Assembly (NCBI GenBank): GCA_964344565.1
Contig: CAYFNT010000012.1
Span: 1 to 64,000, forward strand
DNA from: JACNKJ01 sp964344565
Lineage (GTDB): Bacteria; Krumholzibacteriota; Krumholzibacteriia; JACNKJ01
Length of the DNA: 64,000 nucleotides
Direction: 5' to 3'
Part shown: one piece after another, positions 7,791-17,800 of the stretch
Layout of the letters: each line of letters opens with the position of its first letter
Numbering within the stretch: position 1 is the first letter of the stretch
Translations under genes and position numbers: made by a program
The notes under the pieces: model-generated
What the model saw: only the letters and a program-made list of their open reading frames with translations
The model's database searches: none
What the model was told of the DNA's origin: nothing

Positions 7791-8159
7791 ATGCAACACC
7801 CAATCCATGGAATTGGAGCTCCCGCGATCAGGTCCCTCGGAGGTCTGGTCGCCGCGGAAGCCGCTTTCATTTTGCTCACGACCTTCATCGAAGTAGCCAT
7901 GGCGCGGTGACGTAACCGGCATCACCATGAACTTCCAGGGACTCGTCCGGGAAGCCCTAGCCCTCGCCGACGCCATCCTCAACTTCTCCCAGCACGACAA
8001 CGATGCGGACGACTCGTGGAGATCCTCTTCGAGGGTCGACAGGAAGCGGGTCTCCAAAGACTCGGCTGGTCGGCCGAGGCGCGGGCCAGCGGCATCTACC
8101 TGCTCGGGGTCCAGACCGACCACGAGTTCCTGAGTCACAAGATGGCCCTGATCAAGTGA
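7791..8159 (+). pseudogene. Relic of a secreted protein gene: signal-like ORF plus decayed FlgD-type tail
   Basis: A strong AGGAGG site (about 7780) precedes ATG 7791, which opens a 39-codon ORF (to 7910) with a hydrophobic segment GGLVAAEAAFILLTTF. Further on, frame 2 around 7973-8008 reads PSSTSPSTTTMR, a recognisable corruption of NPFNPSTTIR. Then, in another frame, about 8010-8159 reads RLVEILFEGRQEAGLQRLGW and SGIYLLGV...SHKMALIK-stop. This is the end of the same FlgD-Ig tail found on intact neighbours, with most of the domain deleted and at least one frameshift. A terminator follows at 8171. The 39-codon ORF could still be translated. The surrounding 7555-8236 shows no other supportable gene. 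Confidence 0.6.
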
Positions 8160-8170
8160 GCGAAGCGACG

Positions 8171-8195
8171 AACCCCCGGCGAGTCGCCGGGGGTT
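8171..8195 (+). terminator. Intrinsic terminator hairpin downstream of the relic gene
   Basis: A perfect 12-bp inverted repeat AACCCCCGGCGA / TCGCCGGGGGTT (8171-8182, 8184-8195), followed by CTCTATG. It lies 11 bases after the relic's stop, supporting the idea that a plus-strand transcription unit once ended here. It may also serve the minus-strand gene ending at 8237. Confidence 0.7.
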
Positions 8196-8236
8196 CTCTA
8201 TGACGCAAGTCTAAAAAACACAATACGAAAAGTTGA

Positions 8237-10636
8237 TCACTTCACGTATCGATCGAGCCACTCGCTCTGTTCCCAGAGCATGTGCATCACCGATTCTCGA
8301 GCCCGGTAGCTGTGGCTCTCGTGGGGCAGCATCACCAGGCGCGCCACGGCTCCATGTCCCTTCAGGGCGCCGAAGAGACGTTCGCTCTGCAGGGGGTAGG
8401 TGCCCGAGTTGTTGTCCGAGTCCCCATGGATGAGGAGGATGGGCTCGTCCACCTTTTCCGCGTGCATGAAGGGGCTCATGGCGAAGTAGATCTCGGGAGC
8501 CTGCCAGAGGGATCGCTCCTCGGCCTGGAAACCGAAGGGAGTGAGGGTGCGATTGTAGGCTCCGGAGCGTGCGATGCCGGCCTTGAAGAGGTCGGAGTGC
8601 GCCAGCAGGTTCGCCGTCATGAAGGCGCCGTAGGAGTGTCCGCCCACGGCCACGCGATTCGGGTCGCCCACGCCTCGCGCGGCCACCGCGTCGATGGCCG
8701 CCTTGGCGCTGGACACGAGCTGTTCCACGAAACGATCGTTGGGCTCCTCGTCGCCCTCGCCCACGATGGGCATGGCCGGCCCGTCGAGCACCGCATAGCC
8801 TTCGAGCAGATGCACCAGGGGTGTCCACCAGCCCACGCGCACGAATCGATGGGGGGAGCCGCGCACCTGTCCGGCCGCGGCGGCGTCCTTGAACTCCCTC
8901 GGATAGGCCCAGAGGATCAGGGGCAGGGGATCGTCGCGACCGGGTTCGTAGCCGGGAGGCAGGTAGAGTGTGCCGCTGAGCTCGACTCCGTCCGCCCGCG
9001 AGTAGCGGATCAGCTCCTTGCTCACTTCGGCCAGCTGTGGGGTGGGATGGGGGAAGTCGGTCACCGCCTTGATGCGATCCCGCTTCAGGTCGCGCACGAA
9101 GTGATTGGGGGGCGAATCCAGGGATTCCCGTCGGGTGAGGATGCGCCGCTTCTTCGCGTCGAGCACGTCCACCGCGGTCTCGTAGTAGGGCGCTTCGGCG
9201 CGGAAGAGGCGTTTCTTCTCGCCGGTCTCCAGATCGAAATGATCCAGGAAGGGGAAGTCTCCCTCATCGGAGGCCCCACTGCCCGCGAGATACATGGCTT
9301 CGGGGCTTTCCCCGCGACGCAGCAGATTTTGGCCACGCGCGTCGCGCTCCATGAGGGGCCGACCCGGATCGCCGTAGCGGTCTTCTCTACTCCGGTCCAC
9401 GAGCAGCTCGGGTTCGGAGTCGGGCGCATCGGGCCACAAGCGCCAGGTCTTCATGCGCCGGGTCTTCCACCACATTTCGTGCAGGAGGGCCAGTTCGCCG
9501 TCGCCCCACTGCACGAAACTGAAACGAGATCCGAGCTGGGCGAGCAGGCGTCCCTCGCCCGTGTAGGGGGGCGGCAGCAGATAGACGGCGTCGCGGTGTT
9601 CGGCCTCCCGTCCCGCGTCGCCACCGTCCAGGGCTTGCACATAGTAGAGCGTCGCGTCGGCGTCGGCCCGCCAGCCGATGCTGCGGCGTCCCTGTCTCAC
9701 CGAGCCGAAGGCCATGGGTATGTCTTCGGCCAGGGGGAGGTCGGCGATTTCGGCCACGCGGCGGCCCTGCAGATCCCAGAGCTCCACGATCAGGGGGAAG
9801 CGGTAGTAGGGCTGGGAGTAGGAGAAGGGTTTGCGCAGGCGATTCACGAGCAGAAGGCTGCCGTCCGGTGAGGGTCGGAAGCTGGTGATGAGATCGGGCC
9901 CTCCCAGGGCCCGGGTATTGCCGTCGAGCCCCACCAGGTGAAGCCGCGAGAGCCCGTAGTGCACGAAGACGGCCTCGTCGACGGGATTCTTCAGCAGGTC
10001 CTGGTGGGTTCGCGCCGGACGTTTTCCGCCGAGATTCTCCTGCACCACCGGGCCCAGGGGCGCGGCCTCTCGGGACGGCGGATCTCCTCGCTCGGGAATC
10101 ACGCAGCGGGCCACCAGGCGCCGGCTGTCGGAAAGCCAGAGGTAGGGCCTGCCGAAGGCGGCGTTCAGGGGCGGGCAATCCAGCGCGCGCGCCTCTCCGG
10201 ATTCCACCTCGATGACCCACAGTTCCAGGCGCTCATCGAACTCGAGCACGCAGGCCACCTGCTCGCCGTCGGGGGACCAGTCCAGGTCGCGGATTCTGGC
10301 GCCCTCGGGCCAGCCGCTCGTCTCGAGGGTCGGTCCGCCTCCCAGAGGCTTGAAAGCCACCCGATGATAGGGACGCACGCGACTCGGCCCGTTGTTTCTC
10401 GGATTGATGCGCAGACCCGCCAGGCGGAGTTCGGACTGGGAGAGGATGTCGATGTCCAGGAGGGAATGCCGTTCGTAGATCATGAGGGTGCTGCGATCCG
10501 GACTCAGATCCACCGAGGGCGTGGCCGGGGCATCCACGAGTTCCACCAGTTCATCCGGTGGCAACTGATAGACGAGCTCACCGGCGAAGCTCGGGCCGGC
10601 GAGAAAGGCGAAGGTGAGAAACAGGAACCTGGACAT
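8237..10636 (-). CDS. Exported S9D prolyl-oligopeptidase-family peptidase (glutamyl endopeptidase-like)
   Basis: 799 residues from the ATG at 10634-10636, which has GGAGG upstream; a longer in-frame start (10693) would spoil the signal peptide MSRFLFLTFAFLAGPSFAG. Residues 20-550 form a beta-propeller whose start (YQLPPDELVELVDAPATP and LRLAGLRINPRNN) is the signature of chloroplast glutamyl endopeptidase (CGEP, S9D). The alpha/beta-hydrolase domain has GGHSYGAFMTAN (nucleophile about S668), HGDSDNNSGT (Asp about 741) and PHESHSY (His about 775). It likely cleaves peptides after Glu in the periplasm or outside the cell. Its ribosome site lies inside the 3' arm of a hairpin (10642-10680), a possible translational or termination switch. 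Confidence 0.9.
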   Translation of the reverse strand: MSRFLFLTFAFLAGPSFAGELVYQLPPDELVELVDAPATPSVDLSPDRSTLMIYERHSLLDIDILSQSELRLAGLRINPRNNGPSRVRPYHRVAFKPLGGGPTLETSGWPEGARIRDLDWSPDGEQVACVLEFDERLELWVIEVESGEARALDCPPLNAAFGRPYLWLSDSRRLVARCVIPERGDPPSREAAPLGPVVQENLGGKRPARTHQDLLKNPVDEAVFVHYGLSRLHLVGLDGNTRALGGPDLITSFRPSPDGSLLLVNRLRKPFSYSQPYYRFPLIVELWDLQGRRVAEIADLPLAEDIPMAFGSVRQGRRSIGWRADADATLYYVQALDGGDAGREAEHRDAVYLLPPPYTGEGRLLAQLGSRFSFVQWGDGELALLHEMWWKTRRMKTWRLWPDAPDSEPELLVDRSREDRYGDPGRPLMERDARGQNLLRRGESPEAMYLAGSGASDEGDFPFLDHFDLETGEKKRLFRAEAPYYETAVDVLDAKKRRILTRRESLDSPPNHFVRDLKRDRIKAVTDFPHPTPQLAEVSKELIRYSRADGVELSGTLYLPPGYEPGRDDPLPLILWAYPREFKDAAAAGQVRGSPHRFVRVGWWTPLVHLLEGYAVLDGPAMPIVGEGDEEPNDRFVEQLVSSAKAAIDAVAARGVGDPNRVAVGGHSYGAFMTANLLAHSDLFKAGIARSGAYNRTLTPFGFQAEERSLWQAPEIYFAMSPFMHAEKVDEPILLIHGDSDNNSGTYPLQSERLFGALKGHGAVARLVMLPHESHSYRARESVMHMLWEQSEWLDRYVK

Positions 10637-10641
10637 GAAAA

Positions 10642-10680
10642 GCCTCCGGGATCGGGTCCTTTCCAGACTATCCCGGAGGC
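10642..10680 (-). terminator. Terminator-like hairpin overlapping the ribosome site of the S9 peptidase gene
   Basis: An 11-bp perfect stem GCCTCCGGGAT / ATCCCGGAGGC (10670-10680 and 10642-10652 on the minus strand, loop 17 nt), followed by TTTTC. It starts 21 bases after the stop of the aminotransferase gene, so it is a credible terminator for it. The same 3' arm contains the GGAGG used by the peptidase ATG at 10636, so in read-through RNA the ribosome site would be sequestered. Confidence 0.6.
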
Positions 10681-10701
10681 CTTTCTCTGGCAAGCGTCGA
10701 G

Positions 10702-12156
10702 CTATTTGAGCAGGCTCACTTTCTGAGTGGTGGCGAATTCGCCTTGCAGGAGATTCGCGTAGTAGACGCCGGAGGCCGCGAGCTTGCCGTGGTGATCCGT
10801 TCCGTCCCAGGTGATCTCATGGCGTCCCGCGTCCAGGGGCCCGTTCACCAACGACTTCACCCGGCGTCCCTGCACATCGTAGATGAGCAGGCGCACCGGC
10901 TCGCCCTCCTGCACCGTGATGGGAATGGTGCAGCGTCCGTTGAAGGGATTCGGATAGGCGGCCATCATGGCGAAGGCCGGCGCGGGATCCTCGCCCACGC
11001 CCACCGCGAGGATCTCCTCAAGAGCCGTTAGGAAGCCGGCGATCTCCGCTTCGGTGCCCGTGGAGACGCGCAGATGGGTGGGCATGCCCCATCCCGAGCG
11101 AACCTGATAGCCGTAGCTCAGGAGTTCGCTGCGCACGGCCGAGGCGTCGGTGCCCACGTCGATCATCAGGAAGTTGGTGTGGGAACCGATGTACATCAGG
11201 CCCATGTTCACCACGCCGATCTCGAGCTGAAGCCGCGTCCAGTTGTTCAGATCCACGGTGGCGGTCAGGTGGGCCGAGTCGCCGATGGCGGCGATGGCCG
11301 CGGCCTGGGCGGGCCTCGATACCATGGCGAAGGGCTGGGAAGCGCCGATGAGCGAGGTCTTGTCCGAGGAGGCGACCGTGTATCCCACGCGCATGCCGGC
11401 CATTCCGAAGGCCTTGGAGAAGGTGCGAATCACCACCACGTCGTAACCCTCTTCCACGTAGCGGATGCAGCTCTCGTAGTCGCCGGACTCCACATAGTTG
11501 TGATAGGCCTCGTCCACCACGAGGATGATGTCGTCGGGCAGCGATTCCACGAAGCCCTGCATCTCCACCTTGTTCACGATGGTGCCCGTGGGATTGTTCG
11601 GATTCACGATGTAGATCATCTTCGTGTTCGGCCCGATGGCCTCGTTGATGTGGAAGAGATCCACCATGTGGTTCGTCTTCAGCGGCACCTGCAGCACGGT
11701 GGCGCCGCGGGCCATGGCCTCGCTCTCGATCTGGTTGTAGCTGGGATAGGCCGTGATCACTTCATCGCCGGGCCCGAGAAAGGCCTCGGCCACAAGATGG
11801 ATCAATTCCGTGGCGCCGACTCCCGCGCAGATCTGCGAGGAGGACAATCCATGATGAGCGGCGATGCTGCCCTCCAGCCCGCTGCTGTACCAGTCGGGGT
11901 ATCGATGTCCGAGGGTGGCGGCGTCCTGATGGGCCGCCAGGGCCAGGGGAGAGGGGCCGAGGGGGTTCTCGTTGTAGCAGAGACGACCTTCGTAGTCGTC
12001 GGCCCGACCGGCGCCTTCGAAGGGGCGCGCCTGCACCCGACCCATACCGGGCAGGTAGACGAAGCTCAGGGCCGCCGCGCCGGCGGCACCCAGGAAGCCG
12101 CGTCTCGTCAGGGAGAATCCGCCATGGTCGGCATTCGGATCATTCTTGCGGTGCAT
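10702..12156 (-). CDS. Tat-exported HisC-like PLP aminotransferase with FlgD-type secretion tail
   Basis: 484 residues. Residues 1-42 are a twin-arginine signal (LTRRGFLGAAGAAALSFVY, R18-R19). Residues about 50-390 are a class I/II aminotransferase of the histidinol-phosphate type: YNENPLGPSP, the family motif VNPNNPTGT, VVDEAYHNY, and the PLP lysine K248 in TFSKAFGMAGMRVGY. From about residue 395 to the end it has an Ig-like secretion tail (AAYPNPFNGRCTIP, YDVQGRRVKSLVNG, ASGVYYANLL, QKVSLLK). Tat export fits an enzyme that must bind its cofactor before translocation. The amino-acid substrate outside the cytoplasm is unknown. No histidine genes are nearby, so a role in histidine biosynthesis is unlikely. 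Confidence 0.88.
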   Translation of the reverse strand: MHRKNDPNADHGGFSLTRRGFLGAAGAAALSFVYLPGMGRVQARPFEGAGRADDYEGRLCYNENPLGPSPLALAAHQDAATLGHRYPDWYSSGLEGSIAAHHGLSSSQICAGVGATELIHLVAEAFLGPGDEVITAYPSYNQIESEAMARGATVLQVPLKTNHMVDLFHINEAIGPNTKMIYIVNPNNPTGTIVNKVEMQGFVESLPDDIILVVDEAYHNYVESGDYESCIRYVEEGYDVVVIRTFSKAFGMAGMRVGYTVASSDKTSLIGASQPFAMVSRPAQAAAIAAIGDSAHLTATVDLNNWTRLQLEIGVVNMGLMYIGSHTNFLMIDVGTDASAVRSELLSYGYQVRSGWGMPTHLRVSTGTEAEIAGFLTALEEILAVGVGEDPAPAFAMMAAYPNPFNGRCTIPITVQEGEPVRLLIYDVQGRRVKSLVNGPLDAGRHEITWDGTDHHGKLAASGVYYANLLQGEFATTQKVSLLK

Positions 12157-12236
12157 GCAGCACCTCGCTTCCTGTCGCCATCGAGGAGAGGAGGGTGGGG
12201 ACTCCCTCTGCGACCCGAGAAGTATAGCACGGCAAG

Positions 12237-14225
12237 CTAGCCGCGCTCACCCTCATCATGAAGGAGTCGCTGGAGGGAGAGACTTAAGGTGTCCAGGCCG
12301 TAGGGCTTCTGGATGAATCCGGCCAGGCCCTTGCCCTTGAAATTCCGGATGGACTCCTTCTCGGTGTAGCCGCTGCAGAGGATGACCGGAACCTCCAGAC
12401 CCGCCTTCTCGATTTCCTCGATGGTGGCGATGCCGTCCATACCGGGCATGGTCAGGTCGAGCAGCACGACGCGAATCTCGTCGGCGTGCTGCTCCAGGAT
12501 CGCGAGCGCTTCTCGGCCCTGACTCGCAAAGAAGGGGGTGAAACCGAGGTGTTCGATCATGCGGCCACCCACGCGCCGCACGGATTCCTCGTCGTCCACG
12601 AGGAGTATCGCTCCCTCTCCCCTCCAGGCGCGATCGGGATCGACTTCGGTCGCGGCCGCGACGGATGCGTCATCCTGAGCTTCAGGGAGGGGAAGAAGAA
12701 TCCTGAAACGTGTTCCCACGCCCGGCTTGGAATCGAGGAGGATGCCACCCCGGTGCCCCCGGACGATGCCCTGCACCACGGACATGCCGAGCCCCCGACC
12801 CGTGAATTTCGTGCTGAAGAATGGATCGAAGATCTTCTGTCGCGTGATCGCGTCCATGCCGTTGCCATCGTCGCGCACCTCGATGAATCCATACTCGCCT
12901 TCCTCGAGGTCATTGAGGGCGTCCTGTCCCAGGGGCGAGGCGGCTTTCGTGAGGGTTGCACGGTCGCATTCCATGATGCCGGTTTCGCAGACGATGCTTC
13001 CGCCCGCATCTCCAAGGGCTTCGGATGCGTTGGTGATCAGATTGAAGACCACCTGCCGCAACTGCGTCTTGTCGCCGAGAAGCTTCAGGGCCATGGGTGA
13101 AAGCTCGAGTTGGAGTTTGGCCTGTTTGGAGACGGCGGCGTAGAGGAGCGGCGCCAGATCCTCGATAAGTTCGTTGAGATCCAGGCTCCCGATCTCGAAT
13201 CGCCCTCGGCCGGAATAGGCGAGCATCTGATTGGACAGCTCGGCCGCGCTGCGAGCGGCCAGGCCGATTTCGTCGAGGTGCTCCCTGGCATCGCCGTCCG
13301 CGGGCAGGGTCGAATCGAGCAGGTCCACGTTCCCCAGGATCGACATGAGGATGTTGTTGAAGTCGTGGGCGATGCCTCCGGCCAGAACTCCGAGGCTCTC
13401 CAGTTTCTGCGCATGCTGAACCTGACGTTCCAGGTTCAGGCGCTCCGCCTCGGCTTCTCTCAGTTTCGTCACGTCTGTAGCGATGCCTTCGATGGCCGTG
13501 GGATTCCCGTCCTCGTCGTGAACGAGCACGTTTCGCTGATGGATCCAGCGGGTTTCTCCGGTCACGGCGTGTATGATGCGAAACTCGAAGACGGGAGGCA
13601 CTTCTCCCGCAATGAGCTTGTCCCGTTGCTCCATGATGTAGTCGATGTCCCGCGGATCCACGACTTTCAGGAACAGCGAGGCATCCTCCAGGAAGGCCTC
13701 GGGCGGATATCCGCTGATCTCCAATGCCGCGGGGCTGAGGTATTCGTAACGCCGTTCGGGAAGGCTCATGCGGTAGATCAGATCCGGAGCGTTTTCCGCC
13801 AGACGCTTGAAACGTTCCTCGCTCTCCTGGCGGCTCTTCTCGGCCGTCTTGCGCTGGGTGATGTCCATGAGGGAGGTCACGCGCAACTTCTTGCCGTCCA
13901 GCTGCTCGATCATCTTCGCCCGGATCTCGCAGGGGAACAGGCTGCCGTCCTTCCGAAGGGCCCTCACCTCGTAGGGGCCTTCGAAGCCCGAGAGCATGTG
14001 GTTCATCACCGTCTCGCGGTCCTCCGGAACGATCCACTCGGTACCGGGCCGGCCCAGAGCCTCCTCGCGGCTGTAGCCGAACATCTTCTCGGCCGTCATG
14101 TTCTGGTCGAGGCAGATTCCCTTTTCGGAGAGAAAGATGGCTTCGAAGGGGGCTTCGGAAAACGCCTGGAGCCGGCGTTCTTTTTCGTCGAGTTCCCGCT
14201 GAAGGGTATCGAGGTCGATGCTCAT
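12237..14225 (-). CDS. Hybrid sensor histidine kinase: PAS-PAS-HisKA-HATPase-REC
   Basis: 662 residues from ATG 14223-14225 (GAGGAG upstream); a longer in-frame start at 14273 has no better signal. There is no signal peptide or membrane span, so it is a soluble sensor. PAS 1 (about 15-125, AFSEAPFEAIFLSEKGICLD) and PAS 2 (about 140-260, with a PAC end) are followed by a short coiled coil and the phospho-acceptor H287 in GGIAHDFNNILMSI. The HATPase has N-box LITNASEALGDAG, G1 DDGNGM and G2 GRGLGMSVV. The C-terminal receiver has Asp590 in VVLLDLTMPGMDG and a KP motif. No partner regulator is adjacent, so the output probably goes to an unlinked protein. Confidence 0.9.
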   Translation of the reverse strand: MSIDLDTLQRELDEKERRLQAFSEAPFEAIFLSEKGICLDQNMTAEKMFGYSREEALGRPGTEWIVPEDRETVMNHMLSGFEGPYEVRALRKDGSLFPCEIRAKMIEQLDGKKLRVTSLMDITQRKTAEKSRQESEERFKRLAENAPDLIYRMSLPERRYEYLSPAALEISGYPPEAFLEDASLFLKVVDPRDIDYIMEQRDKLIAGEVPPVFEFRIIHAVTGETRWIHQRNVLVHDEDGNPTAIEGIATDVTKLREAEAERLNLERQVQHAQKLESLGVLAGGIAHDFNNILMSILGNVDLLDSTLPADGDAREHLDEIGLAARSAAELSNQMLAYSGRGRFEIGSLDLNELIEDLAPLLYAAVSKQAKLQLELSPMALKLLGDKTQLRQVVFNLITNASEALGDAGGSIVCETGIMECDRATLTKAASPLGQDALNDLEEGEYGFIEVRDDGNGMDAITRQKIFDPFFSTKFTGRGLGMSVVQGIVRGHRGGILLDSKPGVGTRFRILLPLPEAQDDASVAAATEVDPDRAWRGEGAILLVDDEESVRRVGGRMIEHLGFTPFFASQGREALAILEQHADEIRVVLLDLTMPGMDGIATIEEIEKAGLEVPVILCSGYTEKESIRNFKGKGLAGFIQKPYGLDTLSLSLQRLLHDEGERG

Positions 14226-14333
14226 GGGGTTCTCCTCGTCTGCGCGAGCGCCGGTGGGCCAGTCTGCGGACATCGAGAAGCTTAGTCCGCCATCGAAAAA
14301 TCAGGCAAGGAGTTTGAGGAGCTCAGGCTCCGA

Positions 14334-14777
14334 TTAGTTCTTATGCTGGAGATCCATCGGGAAGAGGCTGCGGACCGCCTCGGGCATCGAAATGACCTTG
14401 CGCTGCTCATAGTCGAAGAAAACCATCCCCGTTTCGACCAGGGCCACGTCCCTGCCGCCTTCGAATTGTGTGAAACGATAAAAGAGCCGGAATCCGCTTC
14501 GGCCCGCCTCGCCCGCGGAAACTTCCACGCGCAATCGATCTCCCGCGAAGGACTCGCCGAGGAAACGGAGTCCCGCATCGGCCATGATCAGACTCGCGCC
14601 GCCGCAGTCGGACTCCGTGAATCCGTGGGAGGCCAGGTACTCCACTCGTGCTTCATGGGCCAGGGCGAGTACCCGATCGTTGGACAGGTGTCCGCCGTAG
14701 TTCAGATCGGTGGTGCGCACGGTCAGTTCGGTGGCGAACTCGTAACTCGGCAGGGCCTTCAGTTCCAGTCGCGGCAT
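14334..14777 (-). CDS. Hotdog-fold acyl-CoA thioesterase (4HBT-like)
   Basis: 147 residues, with ATG preceded by AGGAGG. The sequence TVRTTDLNYGGHLSNDRVLALAHEARVEYL is the 4-hydroxybenzoyl-CoA thioesterase-type segment, with D/N-Y-G-G-H in place of the usual D-x-x-G-H-V. The following ALIM/GLRFLGESFAGDRLRVEV strand pattern and FFDYE end fit a single-domain hotdog enzyme that hydrolyses acyl-CoA. The physiological acyl chain cannot be told from sequence. It lies 108 bases upstream of the kinase gene on the same strand and is divergent from the Tricorn gene. Confidence 0.82.
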   Translation of the reverse strand: MPRLELKALPSYEFATELTVRTTDLNYGGHLSNDRVLALAHEARVEYLASHGFTESDCGGASLIMADAGLRFLGESFAGDRLRVEVSAGEAGRSGFRLFYRFTQFEGGRDVALVETGMVFFDYEQRKVISMPEAVRSLFPMDLQHKN

Positions 14778-14889
14778 GAGACCTCCTCATGCGGATTGTT
14801 CCACTTGCCCATGGCTTTGACAAGCCCACCCTTGGCGCGCAACCCACGAATCGCTATGATCCGGATCCACTCCCACGAGCGAGGTCGGC

Positions 14890-17800
14890 ATGTTCGGACG
14901 TATGACTGCGCTATTTCTGATGATCTTGACGCTCGCCGCAGCGGCCGAGCCGGTGGAAGGCTACTACCGTCAACCAACCCTTCACGGGGACCAGCTGATC
15001 TTCGTGGCCGAGGGAGACCTCTGGCGCGTTTCGGCGGAAGGCGGAGCGGCCCATCGCCTCACGACCCACCTGGAAGCCGAGAGCCATCCGTCCATCTCGC
15101 CGGACGGCGAGTTCGTCGCCTTTTCCGCGGCCTATGACGGCCCCACGGAAGTTTACCTCATGCCTCTGGTGGGGGGAATTCCCCGACGCCTGAGCTATGA
15201 CGGCGAAGGGGCCCGGGTGGCGGGGTGGAACCTCGAGGATGAGGTGCTCTATGCCACTCGCAAGTTCTCGACCCTTCCCAGCACGCAGCTCGTGGCCGTG
15301 GACCCGCGAACCCTGGATCAGCGACTCCTTCCCCTGGCCCAGGCATCCGACGGAAGCTACGACCCTGAAAGCGGAGCCTTCTTCTTCACCCGGCTTTCGG
15401 CCCAGGGCAGCGCCTGCAAGCGCTACCAGGGCGGCACGGCGCAGAATCTCTGGCGTTTTGACGGTGAGGGCGAGGAGGCCAGGCCTCTCACGCCCGACTT
15501 CAAGGGCACGAGTCGACATCCCATGTTCTGGAAGGATCGTGTCTATTTCGTCAGCGATCGCGACGGCGCCATGAACCTCTGGTCCATGGACCGCGATGGC
15601 GAGGACCTTCGGCAACACACCCGTCATGAGGGCTGGGACATCCTCGAGCCCGATCTGGACGGCGGGCGCGTCGTCTACCAGCTCGGCGCCGATCTGCGGC
15701 TCTACGACATCGCATCGGATCGCGACGAGCTCGTCCCCATTCGCCTGCTCAGCGACCTGGATCAGATGCGCGAGCGTTGGGTGGACGAGCCCATGGACTA
15801 CCTGAGTTCCGCCCACCTCAACGAGGACGGCTCCCGAGTGGTCACCACCAGCCGCGGTCGGGTGCACGTGCATCCCGTGAAGCAGGGGCGCCGCGTGGAG
15901 TTGAGCCGGGAACAGGGCCTGCGCATGCGGGACGCCCGTTTTCTCCCGGACAGCGAATCCCTGGTTCTACTCTCCGATGCCAGCGGTGAGGTGGAGTGGT
16001 GGGAGTATTCCTCCGAAGGCGCTGGCGGGGCGCGGCAGATCAGCGAGGACGGCAAGGTTCTGCGATTCGGCGGCGTGCCATCCCCCGACGGCAAGTGGAT
16101 CGCCTCCTGGAATCAGGATCAGGAAATGCGGCTCATCGACCTGGAGTCGGGCCGCTCGCGCCTGGTGGCCTTTTCCCAGGATTGGGGCTTCGAGCCTCCG
16201 AGCTGGTCACCCGACAGCCGGTTCTTCGCCTACGGCATGCCCGGCAAGAACGGCATCGGCCGACTCTTCGTCTACGACATCGATGCCGAGGAATCCTTCG
16301 CCATCACCACCGACCGCTTCCACAGCGTGAGCCCCGCATGGAGCGCCGACGGCGACTGGATCTACTTCCTCTCCGATCGGCACTTCCGTTCCCTGGTCTA
16401 CGGTCCCTGGGGACAGGCCCAGCCCGAACCCTTCCTGGACAAGCAGACTCTCATCTTCGCCCTTCCCCTGCGCGAGGGACTGCGCTTCCCCTTCGATCCC
16501 GACGACGAGCTGTGGGTAGAGCCCGAGGCCGACGAGGACGACGAAGAGGAGGAACTCGTCGTCGAGATCGAGCGGGATGGGCTTCTCTCTCGACTTCGCC
16601 AGGTTCCCCTGGAGTCCGGCAACTACCGGCAGCTGTCCTTGAAGGAGGGCCGCCTCTTCTACCTGAGCCGCGAAGCGGGGCAGTGGCGGGGCGGCGATCT
16701 CACGGCCCTGGACTTCGGCAAGGAAGACATCGAACCCGCGACCATCGCCGGCGGCGTGAACACCTACGAACTGTCCGGCGAAGGTTCCAAGCTGCTCCTG
16801 CGCAAGGACGGCGGCCTCTACGTCATCGATTCCGGCGCGGGCGCCGGCGCATCCCTGGACGATGGTCGGGTGGACCTGTCCGGCTGGAAGTACGTGGTGG
16901 ATCCGCGGGAGGAGTGGCGCCAGATCTTCGTGGAATCCTGGCGGCTGGAGCGTGACTACTTCTACGATCGAAACATGCACGGCGTGGACTGGCCCGCCAT
17001 GCTCGAGAAGTACCTGCCCCTGCTCGACCGGGTGACCACCCGCGACGAACTGGCCGACCTGCAGAGACAGATGGCCGGCGAGCTGTCGGCCCTGCACGTC
17101 TACGTCTGGGGCGGGGATCACCGACGGGACGAGAACGACATCACCCTGGCCTCCCTGGGCGCGGTGCTGGTTCGCGACGAGGACGCCGGCGGCTTCCGTA
17201 TCGAGAGCATCTACCGCTCCGATCCCGACCTTCCCGAGCAGCGCTCGCCGCTGGATCGTCCGGGTTTGGATATCCGCGAGGGCGACCTCATCACAGCCCT
17301 CAACGGCGTGGACCTGAGCGGCGAGGAAAGTCCGGGACGCCTCCTGCTCAATCAGGCCGGCGAGCAGGTACGCCTCGCGGTGAAACGCGGCAGGCGCGGC
17401 GAGGTCCGGGAGTTCATCGTGGAATCCATTCCCGCCTGGCGCGAGGACGATCTGCGCTACGAACAGTGGGAGCTCCAGCGCCGCGAACGGGTGGAGGAGG
17501 CCGGCGAGGGCGAGATCGGTTACGTACATCTGCGCGCGATGGGCAGCGGCGACTACTCGTCCTGGCAGCGGCACTTCTTCCCCGTATTCGAACGGCAGGG
17601 CCTCATCATCGACGTGCGCCACAACGGCGGCGGCAACATCGACAGCTGGATCCTCGCGCGCCTTCTGCGCCGGGCCTGGATGTACTGGTCGCCGCGGGTG
17701 GGCGACAGCTACTGGAACATGCACTACGCCTTCCGCGGCCACATGGTGGTGCTGGTGGACGAGTGGACCGGTTCGGACGGCGAGGCCTTCGCCGAGGGAT

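Noticed and set aside
7601..7900. Small minus-strand ORFs in the 7.6-8.2 kb gap
   Set aside because: No ribosome site, no domain, arginine/serine-rich antisense composition; the plus-strand relic explains the region better.
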